A DNA stretch of 64,000 nucleotides, from contig NZ_ALJC01000038.1 in NCBI RefSeq assembly GCF_000282975.1, forward strand, positions 86,871 through 150,870. Reading direction: 5' to 3'. Both the position numbers and the translations under genes were made by a program. The notes beneath the pieces were generated by a model. The model saw nothing but the letters and a program-made list of their open reading frames with translations. It was not told the origin of the DNA and made no database searches. This document shows positions 1 through 8,642 of this stretch, in pieces. Within the stretch, counting starts at the first letter, position 1; the number at the start of each line of letters is the position of its first letter. The stretch comes from Pseudomonas psychrophila HA-4. Its GTDB lineage: Bacteria; Pseudomonadota; Gammaproteobacteria; Pseudomonadales; Pseudomonadaceae.

Positions 1-1
1 T

Positions 2-265
2 GACTGGATCGATGAACTGGCCGCGCAGCACCCTCAACTGCAACGGTTCTACTGCTACCAAGAAGCCGATGCGCTGGCTGACCATGTCGGGCTGCTGTCT
101 GAGGAGCTACTGGGCGAATGGCTGGGACAAGAGCGCGATGTGGATGCGTACTTCCTGGGGCCTAAGGGCTTTATGGGCGCAGTCAAACGCCATTTGAAAG
201 CGCTGGGCGTACCTGAGCAGCAAAGCCGCTACGAATTCTTCGGCCCGGCTGCCGCCCTGGAATAA
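2..265 (+). CDS. hmp: Flavohaemoprotein (nitric oxide dioxygenase), C-terminal fragment
   Basis: Only the last 87 codons lie in the window; the gene starts upstream. The readable part is the end of an NAD-binding flavodoxin-reductase domain: the segment YFLGPKGFMGAVKRHL matches the (C)GPxxFM signature of this family, and the ending (QSRYEFFGP) is the usual C-terminus of Hmp. The full enzyme would have an N-terminal globin, an FAD domain and this NAD(P)H domain, and would convert NO to nitrate in the cytoplasm. A stand-alone ferredoxin reductase or oxygenase reductase subunit cannot be fully excluded because the globin part is not visible, but the tail is characteristic. A REP hairpin follows the stop and may end the transcript. 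Confidence 0.82.
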   Translation, partial: DWIDELAAQHPQLQRFYCYQEADALADHVGLLSEELLGEWLGQERDVDAYFLGPKGFMGAVKRHLKALGVPEQQSRYEFFGPAAALE

Positions 266-279
266 CCCGCAAATCCCCT

Positions 280-345
280 GTAGGAGCGAGCTTGTCTCGC
301 GATCTTTTGATCGTTTAAAAGATCGCGAGGCAAGCTCGCTCCTAC
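280..345. repeat. REP hairpin (inverted pair)
   Basis: Two near-perfect arms, GTAGGAGCGAGCTTG at 280 and its complement ending at 345, flank complementary GCGATCTTTT / AAAAGATCGC segments. This is a Pseudomonas REP pair in head-to-head orientation, located between the convergent hmp and Lrp-type genes. It probably acts as an mRNA end or stabiliser for both. Confidence 0.85.
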
Positions 346-350
346 GCCGT

Positions 351-791
351 TCACGAGCTCTGCCGATCAATATCGCGTCGCAGCACCACAGCGGTGGTGA
401 TGTCTTCGACCGTTTCGTGGCTGGCGACGGCATCTCTGACTCGGTTCAAGTCATCAATCGTTCGTGACTCGATCTCTATGACCAGATCGAGCTGGCCACT
501 CACGGACGAGACGCGTCGCACCTGCGAGTTTTGCGCAAGCAGGTCTAGCAGGCTGATGGCCGGTGTACGTTTGAGGCTGACGAGCAATATGGCGCGAATC
601 ACGTTGGCATCGATTTCGCCAATGTCAGCCCGGTAGCCGCGGATTACGCCATTGCGTTCAAGGTTGATCACGCGCTCGCTGGTGGCACTTCTTGAAAGCC
701 CGATTCGCGCCGCCAAGGCTTTAAGGGCAATTCGAGCTTCTTTAGACAGAATTTCGAGTATTTCGCGGTCTTTCGTGTCCAGGTCACGCAT
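351..791 (-). CDS. Lrp/AsnC family transcriptional regulator
   Basis: A 146-residue protein beginning MRDLDTKDREILEIL. The N-terminal winged helix-turn-helix (about residues 4-62; recognition part AARIGLSRSATSERV) is followed by an AsnC/RAM ligand-binding beta-alpha domain (about 70-140). The same frame stays open upstream, but the ATG at 791 gives the usual Lrp start and length. It is divergent from the 1022-residue kinase/lyase fusion, which starts 117 bp away. Lrp-type regulators commonly control an adjacent amino-acid catabolic gene and respond to its substrate, so it probably controls the fusion gene and the importer further along; this is inference, supported by a motif shared by the two promoter regions (821-843 and 4055-4077). 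Confidence 0.9.
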   Translation of the reverse strand: MRDLDTKDREILEILSKEARIALKALAARIGLSRSATSERVINLERNGVIRGYRADIGEIDANVIRAILLVSLKRTPAISLLDLLAQNSQVRRVSSVSGQLDLVIEIESRTIDDLNRVRDAVASHETVEDITTAVVLRRDIDRQSS

Positions 792-820
792 CAGAACCCC
801 CTTTTTTGCTACCGAATTTG

Positions 821-843
821 TGCCGGTCAATTCCGGCAATATG
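821..843. promoter_or_regulatory. Candidate Lrp-type operator, copy A
   Basis: A 23-bp segment with core CGGTCAATTCCGGCAAT, containing the palindrome GCCGG-N6-CCGGC, lies between the divergent regulator (start 791) and the fusion gene (start 909). A copy with 20 of 23 identical bases is found at 4055-4077 in front of the ABC importer. Its position and duplication suggest the binding site of the neighbouring Lrp-type protein; the assignment is inference. Confidence 0.6.
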
Positions 844-908
844 CAGGCTAAAGTCGACCGCATACCTACTGCTGACCAAGACTTCGCGTGCCAAGCTAAC
901 TGAAAAAA

Positions 909-3900
909 ATGGCTTGGAAAACAATTACTATGACGAACCTTTCCCACCCCGCTCCCCAGTTCTCGACGGGGGATGCCGAAAAGCTCGGTGCGCAGCTTTT
1001 CAACGTTATCGCGACAGCCTCGCCGCTGGATGGCGAACGTGATCGCAACTACCGGTTGAGCACGGGAACCGATGCGGGGTGGATTCTTAAAGTCGTCAAC
1101 TCGACTGAGCCGCGTGTTGAAAGCGAGTTTCAGACGGCGATTCTCAGCCATCTCGCCCGCCATAATCCCGAGCTTGCCGTGCCTTTTCTCAAAAAAAGCC
1201 TGGCCGGTGAGTTTCTGGCCAGCGCTGTGGCGCCTTCGGGCGAAACCCATGCGGTGCGCTTGGTCAGTTGGTTGCACGGCACGCCACTTGCCGAGGTCGA
1301 GCGTACGTTCGAGTTGATGCGCAGCCTGGGTCAATCATTCGGTGAGGTAGACCGTGCACTTCAAGGCTTCATGCACCCGGGAGCGGTACGAGACATGGAC
1401 TGGGACTTGCGCCACGCCGCACGTTCGCGGTCACGTCTGCATTTCATTAAAGACCCTGCCAGAAGGGCCATTCTGGAGCGCTTTATTGATCGCTTTGAAG
1501 CCACGGTCGAACCGAAGCTGGCGCGCCTGCGTGCCCAAATTATTCACAACGACGGCAATGACTGGAACATTCTGGTCGACCCCAGCAACCATCAGAAAGT
1601 CTCAGGCATCATCGACTTTGGCGACGCGATCCATACTGTTCTGATCGCTGAAGTGGCCATCACCTGTGCCTACTCCATTCTCGACATGCAAGACCCGATG
1701 GGTGCTGCCGCAGCCCTGACGGCTGGTTTCCACGAGAAGTACCCTTTGCAGCCGGAAGAGTTGGATGTGCTCTTCAATCTCATTGCGATGCGCTTGGTCA
1801 CCAGTGTCACCTTGTCAGCCTCGCGGCACGACCAGACTCAAGACAATCCCTACCTTGCTATCAGCGAAGCGCCTGCCTGGCGCCTGCTGGAAAGAATGGA
1901 CCGCATGAACCCCCGACTGGCGACGGCGATCTTGCGTAAAGCCTGCGGTTTTGACGCCATCGAAGGCGCGGGTGCGATTCGTCGCTGGGTGGCCGACAAC
2001 AGTAAATCCTTCGCCGACATCGTGCATCCATCGGCGGCAACCATGAACAAGGTGATTGCGCCTTTCGGTGATGCCTCGCACGTCATGACCATCGCTTCAG
2101 CCGAGCAACGGCCAGGGGAGGCTACTCAATGGTGGGATGATTTTTCGGCTGAGCACAACGTACCGCTGGGCATTGGGCCATGGGGTGAGGAAAGAACCAT
2201 CTACACCGACACGGCGTTTGAGTCGCGGTTCATCGAAGGGCAGCGTCGCGTCCTGCACATCGGTGTTGACTTGATCATGCCGGCTGGAACGCCGCTCTAT
2301 ACACCGGTTGCCGGGGTCGTGCAGAGCGTTGAAGTCGAGCGCGAACCACTGGGTTATGGGGGGGTGATTATGCTCAAACACTCGCCCGAAGGATGCCCGC
2401 CGTTTCTGACGCTGTGGGGGCACATGGCCCATGAAGCCCTGGCGCGACTCAAGCCCGGTGATCATCTAGAGGCGGGCGCATTGGTCGGACACATGGGCGC
2501 CGACACGGAAAATGGTGGGTGGATCCCGCATGTGCATTTTCAGATGTCTACGGACACTGAGTTAAACGCGAGCGAGTTCATCGGCGTCGGCGAGCAGGCT
2601 TATCTTGAGGTGTGGGCCGACCTTTTTCCCGACACCTCGGCGCTGGCCGGAATTCCACCCGAAACCTACCGCCAGGACGGGCGCACTAAAGCTGAGATTG
2701 TGGCCAAGCGTAAAGAGTTGCTGCTTCCAAATCTGTCGATCTCGTATTCAGACCCGATCAAGTTCGTTCGCGGCGATGGGGTGTGGTTGATCGACAACTT
2801 TGGTCGGGCGTATCTGGATTGCTTCAATAACGTGTGCCACCTCGGCCATTCCCACCCAGACGTGGTGCAAGCGCTTTCGCGGCAAGCTTCTCGCTTGAAC
2901 ACCAACACGCGTTACCTGCACGACACTATTGTGGAGTACGCCGAGCGGCTCACCGCGACGCTGCCTGAAGGGTTGGCCGTCGCCTCTTTTGGCTGCTCAG
3001 GCAGTGAAGCCAACAGCCTCATGCTGCGGATGGCGCGCAATCACACCGGGCGCAACGATGCCATCGTGCTGGATTGGGCCTATCACGGCACCACCCAGGA
3101 ACTGATTGACCTCAGCCCTTACAAGTACAAGCGCAAAGCGGGCAAAGGACGTGCAGATCATGTGTTTGAGGCCACTGTGCCGGATGCTTACCGAGGTGTG
3201 GATCAGTGGGCTTTTGAGGAACTTGGCAAGCGGTATGCCGAAAGCGTGGCGGAGCAAATTGAACTCATGCGTAAGCAGGGCAGGTCCCCGGCGTTCTTTT
3301 TGGCAGAGTCCATTCCGAGTGTCGCTGGGCAGCTGTTCTTCCCGGAAAACTACCTGAAAGAAGTCTACGCAATGGTGCGTGCCGAGGGCGGGCTGTGCCT
3401 GGCGGACGAAGTTCAGGTCGGTTTTGGCCGTGTGGGCAGTCACTGGTGGGCCTTCGAAACCCAGGGCGTAGTGCCTGATGCCGTGTCCATGGGTAAGCCC
3501 ATTGGCAACGGGCATCCGATGTCGGCGGTGGTGACCACGCGTGAGATTGCAGACAGCTTCAACAATGGCATGGAGTACTTCAATACCTTTGCCGGGAGCC
3601 CGGTCTCCTGCGCCGTTGGGCTCAGCGTGCTCGATGTTATTGAGCGCGACGACTTAAAACTCAACGCACTGACAATAGGTAACTACTTGTTGGACGGCTT
3701 TCGCAAGTTGCAACAGCGATACGAGGCTATAGGTGACGTGCGCGGGCAGGGGCTTTTCTTGGGGATTGAGTTGGTCTCTGATCGCAAAACCAAGGCTCCC
3801 GCCACGGGGCTGGCCAAGAAAGTCGCGGATGGCGCCAGGGAGCGAGGCATTTTGCTCGGCACAGAAGGCCCGCATGACAACGTCCTGAAAATGCGCCCAT

Positions 3901-3977
3901 CAATGATCTTCAGCCAGGCCAATGCTGATTTCCTGCTTGAGGTACTGGACGAAAGCTTTAGAGCTGCGCAGCAGTAG
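909..3977 (+). CDS. Kinase / M23-like / PLP phospho-lyase fusion protein
   Basis: A 1022-residue cytosolic-looking protein with three modules. Residues about 20-340 are an aminoglycoside/choline-kinase-type (APH) domain with catalytic HNDGNDWN near 212 and metal-binding DFG near 236. Residues about 430-560 are an M23/LytM-type fold keeping HxxxD (HIGVDL, near 451) and HVHF (near 540). Residues about 600-1020 are a class III aminotransferase fold with the PLP lysine in [10 protein letters not shown] (K863), the version seen in ethanolamine-phosphate and phosphohydroxylysine phospho-lyases. The expected chemistry is ATP-dependent phosphorylation of an amino alcohol or hydroxy-amino acid, then elimination of phosphate and ammonia to give an aldehyde. 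The substrate is not known from sequence; hydroxylysine or ethanolamine-like compounds are candidates. An ATG at 930 is an alternative start; neither has a good ribosome site. An amino acid importer follows. Confidence 0.88.
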   Translation: MAWKTITMTNLSHPAPQFSTGDAEKLGAQLFNVIATASPLDGERDRNYRLSTGTDAGWILKVVNSTEPRVESEFQTAILSHLARHNPELAVPFLKKSLAGEFLASAVAPSGETHAVRLVSWLHGTPLAEVERTFELMRSLGQSFGEVDRALQGFMHPGAVRDMDWDLRHAARSRSRLHFIKDPARRAILERFIDRFEATVEPKLARLRAQIIHNDGNDWNILVDPSNHQKVSGIIDFGDAIHTVLIAEVAITCAYSILDMQDPMGAAAALTAGFHEKYPLQPEELDVLFNLIAMRLVTSVTLSASRHDQTQDNPYLAISEAPAWRLLERMDRMNPRLATAILRKACGFDAIEGAGAIRRWVADNSKSFADIVHPSAATMNKVIAPFGDASHVMTIASAEQRPGEATQWWDDFSAEHNVPLGIGPWGEERTIYTDTAFESRFIEGQRRVLHIGVDLIMPAGTPLYTPVAGVVQSVEVEREPLGYGGVIMLKHSPEGCPPFLTLWGHMAHEALARLKPGDHLEAGALVGHMGADTENGGWIPHVHFQMSTDTELNASEFIGVGEQAYLEVWADLFPDTSALAGIPPETYRQDGRTKAEIVAKRKELLLPNLSISYSDPIKFVRGDGVWLIDNFGRAYLDCFNNVCHLGHSHPDVVQALSRQASRLNTNTRYLHDTIVEYAERLTATLPEGLAVASFGCSGSEANSLMLRMARNHTGRNDAIVLDWAYHGTTQELIDLSPYKYKRKAGKGRADHVFEATVPDAYRGVDQWAFEELGKRYAESVAEQIELMRKQGRSPAFFLAESIPSVAGQLFFPENYLKEVYAMVRAEGGLCLADEVQVGFGRVGSHWWAFETQGVVPDAVSMGKPIGNGHPMSAVVTTREIADSFNNGMEYFNTFAGSPVSCAVGLSVLDVIERDDLKLNALTIGNYLLDGFRKLQQRYEAIGDVRGQGLFLGIELVSDRKTKAPATGLAKKVADGARERGILLGTEGPHDNVLKMRPSMIFSQANADFLLEVLDESFRAAQQ

Positions 3978-3983
3978 AAAAAC

Positions 3984-4044
3984 AGCTTCAAGCTTCAAGC
4001 TGCAAGAGAGAGCGGTGCGCAGCAAACTTGTCGCTTGAGGCTGA
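3984..4044. repeat. AGCTTCAAGC-type intergenic repeat
   Basis: Tandem AGCTTCA units (AGCTTCAAGCTTCAAGC from 3984) with a complementary GCTTGAGGCT near 4033-4042 form an imperfect stem just after the fusion gene. A related element lies at 61755-61834, where AGAGCGG and GCTTGAGGCT recur in the same order. It looks like a dispersed Pseudomonas repeat that can serve as a transcript end. Confidence 0.6.
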
Positions 4045-4054
4045 CCTTACATAG

Positions 4055-4077
4055 TGTCGGTCAACTCCGGCAATGTG
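4055..4077. promoter_or_regulatory. Candidate Lrp-type operator, copy B
   Basis: The segment has core CGGTCAACTCCGGCAAT and matches copy A (821-843) at 20 of 23 positions. It ends 7 bp before a sigma-54-like -24 element and about 115 bp before the binding-protein gene of the ABC importer, a typical place for an activator or repressor of that operon. Confidence 0.6.
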
Positions 4078-4083
4078 TCAGGC

Positions 4084-4099
4084 AGGCTGACACCTTGCT
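4084..4099 (+). promoter_or_regulatory. Possible sigma-54 promoter of the ABC importer operon
   Basis: AGGCTGACACCTTGCT has the invariant GG and GC of the -24/-12 elements exactly 10 bases apart and keeps GGC and TTGCT of the consensus; the middle bases match poorly. Many Pseudomonas amino acid transporters are RpoN dependent. No nearby enhancer-binding protein gene is seen, so this is tentative. Confidence 0.4.
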
Positions 4100-4165
4100 G
4101 GGTGCTTTCCAAAAGTGTCTATGCAAAGCTCTTCGTGAAGGCTGGGTGAATAGCCCTTCTAAAAA

Positions 4166-4173
4166 AATAATAA
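4166..4173 (+). promoter_or_regulatory. Crc/Hfq catabolite activity motif in the importer leader
   Basis: AATAATAA, inside a longer A-rich run (4161-4173), lies about 20 bases before the ATG at 4193. It fits the AANAANAA motif by which Hfq/Crc blocks translation of amino acid uptake genes in Pseudomonas when better carbon sources are present. Confidence 0.55.
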
Positions 4174-4192
4174 TTCTTCCAAGGTGCATCCG

Positions 4193-4981
4193 ATGCTCAC
4201 TAAAAAGCTCAAGGGTTTGATTATCGCTTCCACTGTTGCAGCCTCGGCGCTGCTCTCGACCTTCACCGTTCAGGCCGATGATTTGAAATCGATCCAGGAC
4301 GCCAAAGAGATCCGCATCGCGATGAGCGGTCAATATGCGCCCTTCAGTTTTGCTAACGAGCAAAACCAAGTGGTCGGATTCGACGCGTCCATCAGCGAGG
4401 CATTGGCTGAGCGGCTTGGGGTGAAAGTGAAGATCATCACCACGCCATTCGACGGGATCATTGCAGGCCTTCGCGCCAATAAATATGACGCGATTATCGC
4501 TTCCACGACCATTACCCCGGAGCGCCTCAAGGCCGTGGACTTTGTCGGTCCGTATTACCGGGCGGGCCGCACCATCGTGGTGAGGGAAGACTCACCGATC
4601 AAAAGCCTTGATGACCTTAAAAACGTGTCGGTTGGCGTGACGCTCGGTGATGCCCACGACAAATGGGCCAGGGAGCGCGGCAATTTAAAGGTTAAAAGCT
4701 ATAAAGGCCTGCCCGAAATGTTGGTCGATCTGGATGCGGGTCGTCTCGACGCTTTGGTGATGGACAGTGTTCCGGTACTGGTTGCCGTCAAGAAAACCGG
4801 GCAAAAGGTACGCATCATTACGCCACCCGATAGCGAAGGTGGCATTGAGGACATGGGCATCGCGCTGCGCAAGAACAACCCTGAACTCAAGGCTGCGTTG
4901 CAACAAGCGTTGGCAGACATACTCGCCGACGGCACCTACGAAAAAATCTCGATGGAGTGGATTGGCAGCGACATCCGCTAA
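4193..4981 (+). CDS. Polar amino acid ABC transporter, periplasmic binding protein
   Basis: A 262-residue family 3 extracellular solute-binding protein. A Sec signal peptide (KKLKG, hydrophobic stretch, then FTVQA-DD) covers about residues 1-28. The mature part starts with the usual IRIAMSGQYAPFSF strand and has SVGVTLGDAHDKWA and the GIEDMGIALRK hinge segment. It should bind an amino acid or related amine in the periplasm and deliver it to the two permeases that follow. The ATG at 4193 has AAGG at 4181-4184; a GTG nine bases upstream overlaps that site and is less likely. The ligand cannot be read from sequence, but the position after the phospho-lyase fusion suggests the substrate of that enzyme. 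Confidence 0.93.
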   Translation: MLTKKLKGLIIASTVAASALLSTFTVQADDLKSIQDAKEIRIAMSGQYAPFSFANEQNQVVGFDASISEALAERLGVKVKIITTPFDGIIAGLRANKYDAIIASTTITPERLKAVDFVGPYYRAGRTIVVREDSPIKSLDDLKNVSVGVTLGDAHDKWARERGNLKVKSYKGLPEMLVDLDAGRLDALVMDSVPVLVAVKKTGQKVRIITPPDSEGGIEDMGIALRKNNPELKAALQQALADILADGTYEKISMEWIGSDIR

Positions 4982-5044
4982 TTCATCTTCAGCCTGGCCC
5001 GGCGGATCGTCGGGCCAGTCAATTTGACTTTTCTGGGTGTTCCC

Positions 5045-5692
5045 ATGGATCTGGATCTCATACAGCGTACCTTTCCGTTTTTTCTGGAAGCGGCCTGGAT
5101 AACGGTGCAAGTCTCGGTCCTTGCACTACTACTGGGGTTTGTGGTCGCCATCGTGCTCGTGGCTGCGCGGTTGTCGACGGTGTTCATCTTTCGATGCCTG
5201 TCACGGCTGTACGTAAGTGTTTTTCGCGGCACGCCTTGTCTGGTTCAACTGTTCATCATTTATTTCGGCGGACCGCAAATCGGGCTTGAGTTGGAGCCGT
5301 TAACGGCGGGCGTCATCGGTTTGGGGCTGAATATTGCCGCCTACATGGCTGAATCTATTCGTGGCGCTATCGCCAACGTTGATCCTGGGCAGGTAGAAGC
5401 TGCACGTTCAATTGGTTTCGGCAGAGGGCAAACCTTATTGCTTATTACCCTGCCGCAAACAGCAAAATTAATGATACGGCCGCTGGGCGTTAACGCTGTC
5501 GCACTGATCAAAGGGTCTGCTTTAGTGTCGACGATCTCAGTGGTTGAACTGTCCTATACCGCGCAACGCTTTATCAGCTCTACGTACAAGCCTTTTGAAA
5601 TCTTTATCGTGTCTGCGCTGCTTTATATTGTGATGGTCTACTCGGTCAGGTTAGTGGTTGACTATCTCGATAATCGCTTCGCCGCTAGGTGA
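5045..5692 (+). CDS. Amino acid ABC transporter permease (HisM/GlnP type), first
   Basis: A 215-residue inner-membrane protein of the binding-protein-dependent permease family with about five membrane segments. The cytoplasmic EAA loop is seen as EAARSIGFGRGQTLLLITLPQ, the contact site for the ATPase. The ATG at 5045 (MDLDLIQRTFPFF) is preferred; the frame is open further upstream, with a TTG at 5024. It pairs with the second permease 11 bp downstream to form a heterodimeric channel. It shares one transcription unit with the binding protein and ATPase genes. Confidence 0.92.
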   Translation: MDLDLIQRTFPFFLEAAWITVQVSVLALLLGFVVAIVLVAARLSTVFIFRCLSRLYVSVFRGTPCLVQLFIIYFGGPQIGLELEPLTAGVIGLGLNIAAYMAESIRGAIANVDPGQVEAARSIGFGRGQTLLLITLPQTAKLMIRPLGVNAVALIKGSALVSTISVVELSYTAQRFISSTYKPFEIFIVSALLYIVMVYSVRLVVDYLDNRFAAR

Positions 5693-5702
5693 GAGTATTC
5701 AT

Positions 5703-6362
5703 ATGCAGAGTCTGGACCTTAGTATAGTTGCGCCTTATTCCGAGTTGCTGGCGACGGGGCTGGGGTGGACAGTTGTTATGTTCATCAGCTCCAGCCTATT
5801 GAGTGTGATCGCGGGAATAGCATTTGCACTGATCGTGCTCTATGCCCCTAAACTTTTGGCGTTGCCCGTGCGCTTTATGACGTGGTTGCTAATGGGAACG
5901 CCACTGTTGCTTCAGTTGTACGTGATTTATTACGGACTGGTGCAAGTTGGAATTGATATTCCTGCGCCGGTGGCCGGCATTATTGGTCTTAGTTTGCACT
6001 TCGCGGTCTACAACGCTGACGTTATTCGTGCCGGGGTGTTATCTGTAGACCCTGGGCAGATTGAAGGTGCCCGATCTATCGGCCTTAGCCGTGGGCAGAC
6101 GCAGTGTTACATCGTGGTTCCGCAAGCACTTCGCAAGACCATAGCGCCGCTCGGAAACAACCTAATAGTTCTATTAAAAGACACGTCTCTGGTGTCTATC
6201 ATCGGCATTGCCGAGTTGGTCTACAGCGCGCAGCTCGCCGTGAGTGAAACCTACAGCCCGTTTGAGTTTTATCTGGCTGTTGCGGTTATTTATTATGCAG
6301 CCAACCTTGTTCTCGAAGCCGGCCTGCACCTTCTCGAAAAAAAGGTAGAGATGTCACGATGA
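5703..6362 (+). CDS. Amino acid ABC transporter permease (HisQ/GlnP type), second
   Basis: A 219-residue membrane protein with the same fold as the preceding permease. The EAA loop reads [20 protein letters not shown]. The ATG at 5703 has AGGTGA at 5688-5693, overlapping the end of the first permease gene, so the two are probably translationally coupled. An upstream in-frame start inside the preceding gene is rejected. The stop overlaps the start of the ATPase gene by 4 bases (ATGA). Together with its partner it carries the amino acid across the inner membrane. Confidence 0.92.
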   Translation: MQSLDLSIVAPYSELLATGLGWTVVMFISSSLLSVIAGIAFALIVLYAPKLLALPVRFMTWLLMGTPLLLQLYVIYYGLVQVGIDIPAPVAGIIGLSLHFAVYNADVIRAGVLSVDPGQIEGARSIGLSRGQTQCYIVVPQALRKTIAPLGNNLIVLLKDTSLVSIIGIAELVYSAQLAVSETYSPFEFYLAVAVIYYAANLVLEAGLHLLEKKVEMSR

Positions 6363-7123
6363 TCAAAAAAGAATTCATGATTGAGGTCAAAGGCGCGCGC
6401 AAGGCTTATGGCGCACTTGAAGTTCTTAAAGGCATCGACCTTCGCGTATCGCGCGGACAAATCATCGCGATCATCGGCCCAAGTGGATCAGGAAAAAGCA
6501 CGCTACTGCGCTCAATCAACCACCTGGAAGTGCTAAACGACGGTGAAATATGGTTAGAGGGTGAGCAAGTCAATCGGCCTTTGAAAGGTCGTGCCTTTGA
6601 ACAGCACATTAATGCGGTGCGGCAGCAGATGGGGATGGTATTTCAGCACTTCAATTTATTTCCACACTTGACCGTGTATGAAAACATCGCACTCGGCCCG
6701 GTAAAACTTAAAGGCCTTACGAAAAAAGCCTCCCGCGAGTTGGCCATGGAATATCTGGCAAAAGTGGGGTTGTCCAACAAATTCGATGAATACCCGTCTC
6801 GCCTGTCCGGTGGGCAAAAACAGCGGGTTGCGATTGCAAGGGCTTTGGCGATGCAGCCCAAGGTGATGCTGTTTGACGAAGCGACATCGGCCTTAGACCC
6901 GGAGTTGGTTGAAGAGGTCAACCTGGTCATGAAGCAACTCGCTGCCGAGCACATGACCATGCTCATCGTCACCCATGAGATGCGCTTTGCAGGGGAGGTG
7001 GCAGACCGGATTGTCTTCATGGACGGTGGCGTAGTGGTAGAAGAAGGCGCCCCGCATGACATTCTGCAAAACCCGACTCAGGAACGAACCCGATCATTCT
7101 TGAAAAACCACCTGCACGCCTGA
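6359..7123 (+). CDS. Amino acid ABC transporter ATP-binding protein
   Basis: A 254-residue cytoplasmic ATPase of the polar amino acid uptake family (GlnQ/HisP type). Walker [10 protein letters not shown] (about residues 40-48), Q-loop in [12 protein letters not shown], signature LSGGQKQR, Walker [14 protein letters not shown] and switch histidine in VTHEM are all intact. The start overlaps the preceding stop (ATGA at 6359-6362); an ATG at 6377 (MIEVKGARK) is an alternative that would remove six residues. It powers the transporter made by the three genes before it and is the last gene of that operon. Confidence 0.95.
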   Translation: MIKKEFMIEVKGARKAYGALEVLKGIDLRVSRGQIIAIIGPSGSGKSTLLRSINHLEVLNDGEIWLEGEQVNRPLKGRAFEQHINAVRQQMGMVFQHFNLFPHLTVYENIALGPVKLKGLTKKASRELAMEYLAKVGLSNKFDEYPSRLSGGQKQRVAIARALAMQPKVMLFDEATSALDPELVEEVNLVMKQLAAEHMTMLIVTHEMRFAGEVADRIVFMDGGVVVEEGAPHDILQNPTQERTRSFLKNHLHA

Positions 7124-7329
7124 GCACGACTTGCGCGGTATGTCGTATACGTAACCTCGTAGCAGTTGCCGCGCTGTGCCCATCGCGCGGCATTTGTTAA
7201 TTCTGCATTAATCCCCCTGCGACACTTTCCCTACACAGTCTCCTACATCCAGATCAAAGACCTGGGTGTAAACTGCGCGCCTTGTGACAGCGGCTAAACT
7301 CCATACATAACCTGGCAAAGGGAAGCAGG

Positions 7330-7839
7330 ATGACAGATGAAATGATACGACTGAGCCGCGAGAAGCGCTTTTTGGTCTTGCTCGGGCTGATCTGTCTGGC
7401 ACTGATTGGCGGCGCGTTGTACATGCAAATCGTGCTTGGCGAAGCGCCTTGTCCGCTGTGTATCCTGCAACGCTACGCATTGCTGCTGATTGCGATCTTT
7501 GCCTTTATAGGCGCCGCAATGCCGACGCGGCGCAGCCTCACGGTGTGTGAGGTGCTGGTGGTGCTGAGCGCCATTGGCGGTGTGATCGCCGCCGGGCGTC
7601 ACGTCTTTATCCTTGCGAACCCGCAAGTGAGCTGCGGCATTGATGTGTTGCAGCCGATCGTTGACGGCTTGCCGCTGGCGACGGTTTTCCCGCTGGGCTT
7701 TCAGGTCGACGGCTTCTGTTCCACCCCTTATCCGCCGGTGTTCGGCCTATCGTTGGCGCAGTGGGCGCTGGTGGCCTTTGTGCTAACCAGCGTTCTAGTA
7801 CCGTTGGGGATCTACCGCAATCGGAAAAAACACAGCTGA
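7330..7839 (+). CDS. dsbB: Disulfide bond formation protein DsbB
   Basis: A 169-residue inner-membrane protein with four membrane segments. It reoxidises periplasmic DsbA and passes electrons to quinone. Both cysteine pairs are present: CPLC at residues 41-44 in the first periplasmic loop, and the CGID / GFCST pair in the second. AGGGA just upstream of the ATG at 7330 supports the start. It stands alone between the importer and the cyo operon and ends in a strong terminator. Quinone-coupled DsbB next to a quinol oxidase operon makes functional sense, though they are separate transcripts. Confidence 0.95.
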   Translation: MTDEMIRLSREKRFLVLLGLICLALIGGALYMQIVLGEAPCPLCILQRYALLLIAIFAFIGAAMPTRRSLTVCEVLVVLSAIGGVIAAGRHVFILANPQVSCGIDVLQPIVDGLPLATVFPLGFQVDGFCSTPYPPVFGLSLAQWALVAFVLTSVLVPLGIYRNRKKHS

Positions 7840-7860
7840 GTTGTGAAATTTGGCTTGAGC

Positions 7861-7898
7861 CGCCCCGCACTTTTCTTGAGAATGCGGGGCGTTTTTTT
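7861..7898 (+). terminator. Rho-independent terminator after dsbB
   Basis: A 9-bp GC-rich stem, CGCCCCGCA (7861-7869) with TGCGGGGCG (7883-7891), is followed directly by seven T residues. Confidence 0.93.
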
Positions 7899-8642
7899 GG
7901 CCTCGCAAAAATGTCAACAGGATGTGAATCCACGCACTAAAGTTAGAGGGCGCTTGTGCGACATATTGTCACGCACAAAGTGTCGCAGATGGCGTTTTCT
8001 GTAGGACTCAAGCGTACAAAACGGTTTAGTCAGGTTTTATCGGCTTAGACATTTTTTTGCGGATCAGGCGCTTGAAGTTGCCCTTTGCTGGCTCCATGCA
8101 AACTGGCTGAAAGCCTGTTTGTTTGGGCGTTTGCAGGGTTTTGCGCCCTATTTTGGTGCGCTAAAAAGGGGTGTGTCAGTGTCGGGGGATTGCCGTGCTA
8201 CAGGCTTTTTAAGGAGCATGTCTGACCCCGATACGTAACAATAGTGAGGGATTGTTACTGGAACCGAGAAGAATTATTTCTGGATGAGACATGGTGTGTA
8301 GAGAGCTTCCTATCTACAATCGCCTGCACTGAACGTCCAGCCTGCTCGTCCCTGAGCCCAAGCGGGTAGTCGGCGGTCGCCTGGGCAGTTCATGGCAGGT
8401 GTCCCGTGCGGCTTCCAGGTACTGGCAACCCTTCTAAGTTCTGCACCAAATGGAATTGGTCTGTGACAAGGCCATTGACCACGTATCGAATAAGAAATCA
8501 CTGCTAACCCGGGATTTGCGAATTCACCTGATGGTGATGAGCAGGCATTTATTCAAGCCCGGAAAAGAGCCAACCCTTGGTAGGGCGAAGTGTTGGCGAA
8601 AAAAACCAACTGCATTGTGCAAGCTGTTTTAGAGGTCGTGAG
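7899..8642. other. Long leader/intergenic region before cyoA
   Basis: About 740 bases with no convincing gene. Short open frames (for example 8310-8501 minus and 8450-8632 plus) lack ribosome sites and protein-like composition. The region must hold the cyo promoter. The clearest structure is a pair of nested inverted repeats at 7954-7987, listed separately. The length suggests either a long 5' leader or complex control, as known for cyo in pseudomonads, where oxygen and Crc act. Confidence 0.6.
7954..7987. promoter_or_regulatory. Nested inverted repeats upstream of cyo
   Basis: TTGTGCG (7954-7960) pairs with CGCACAA (7972-7978), and overlapping TGCGACA (7957-7963) pairs with TGTCGCA (7981-7987). 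Both are perfect 7-bp arms. The arrangement looks like an operator for a dimeric regulator; which one is unknown. It could instead belong to a small unannotated transcript. Confidence 0.4.

Noticed and set aside
351..1334. Extended 327-residue reading of the Lrp-type gene
   Set aside because: The part upstream of 791 runs antisense to the fusion gene and has no Lrp similarity; the ATG at 791 gives the normal 146-residue length.
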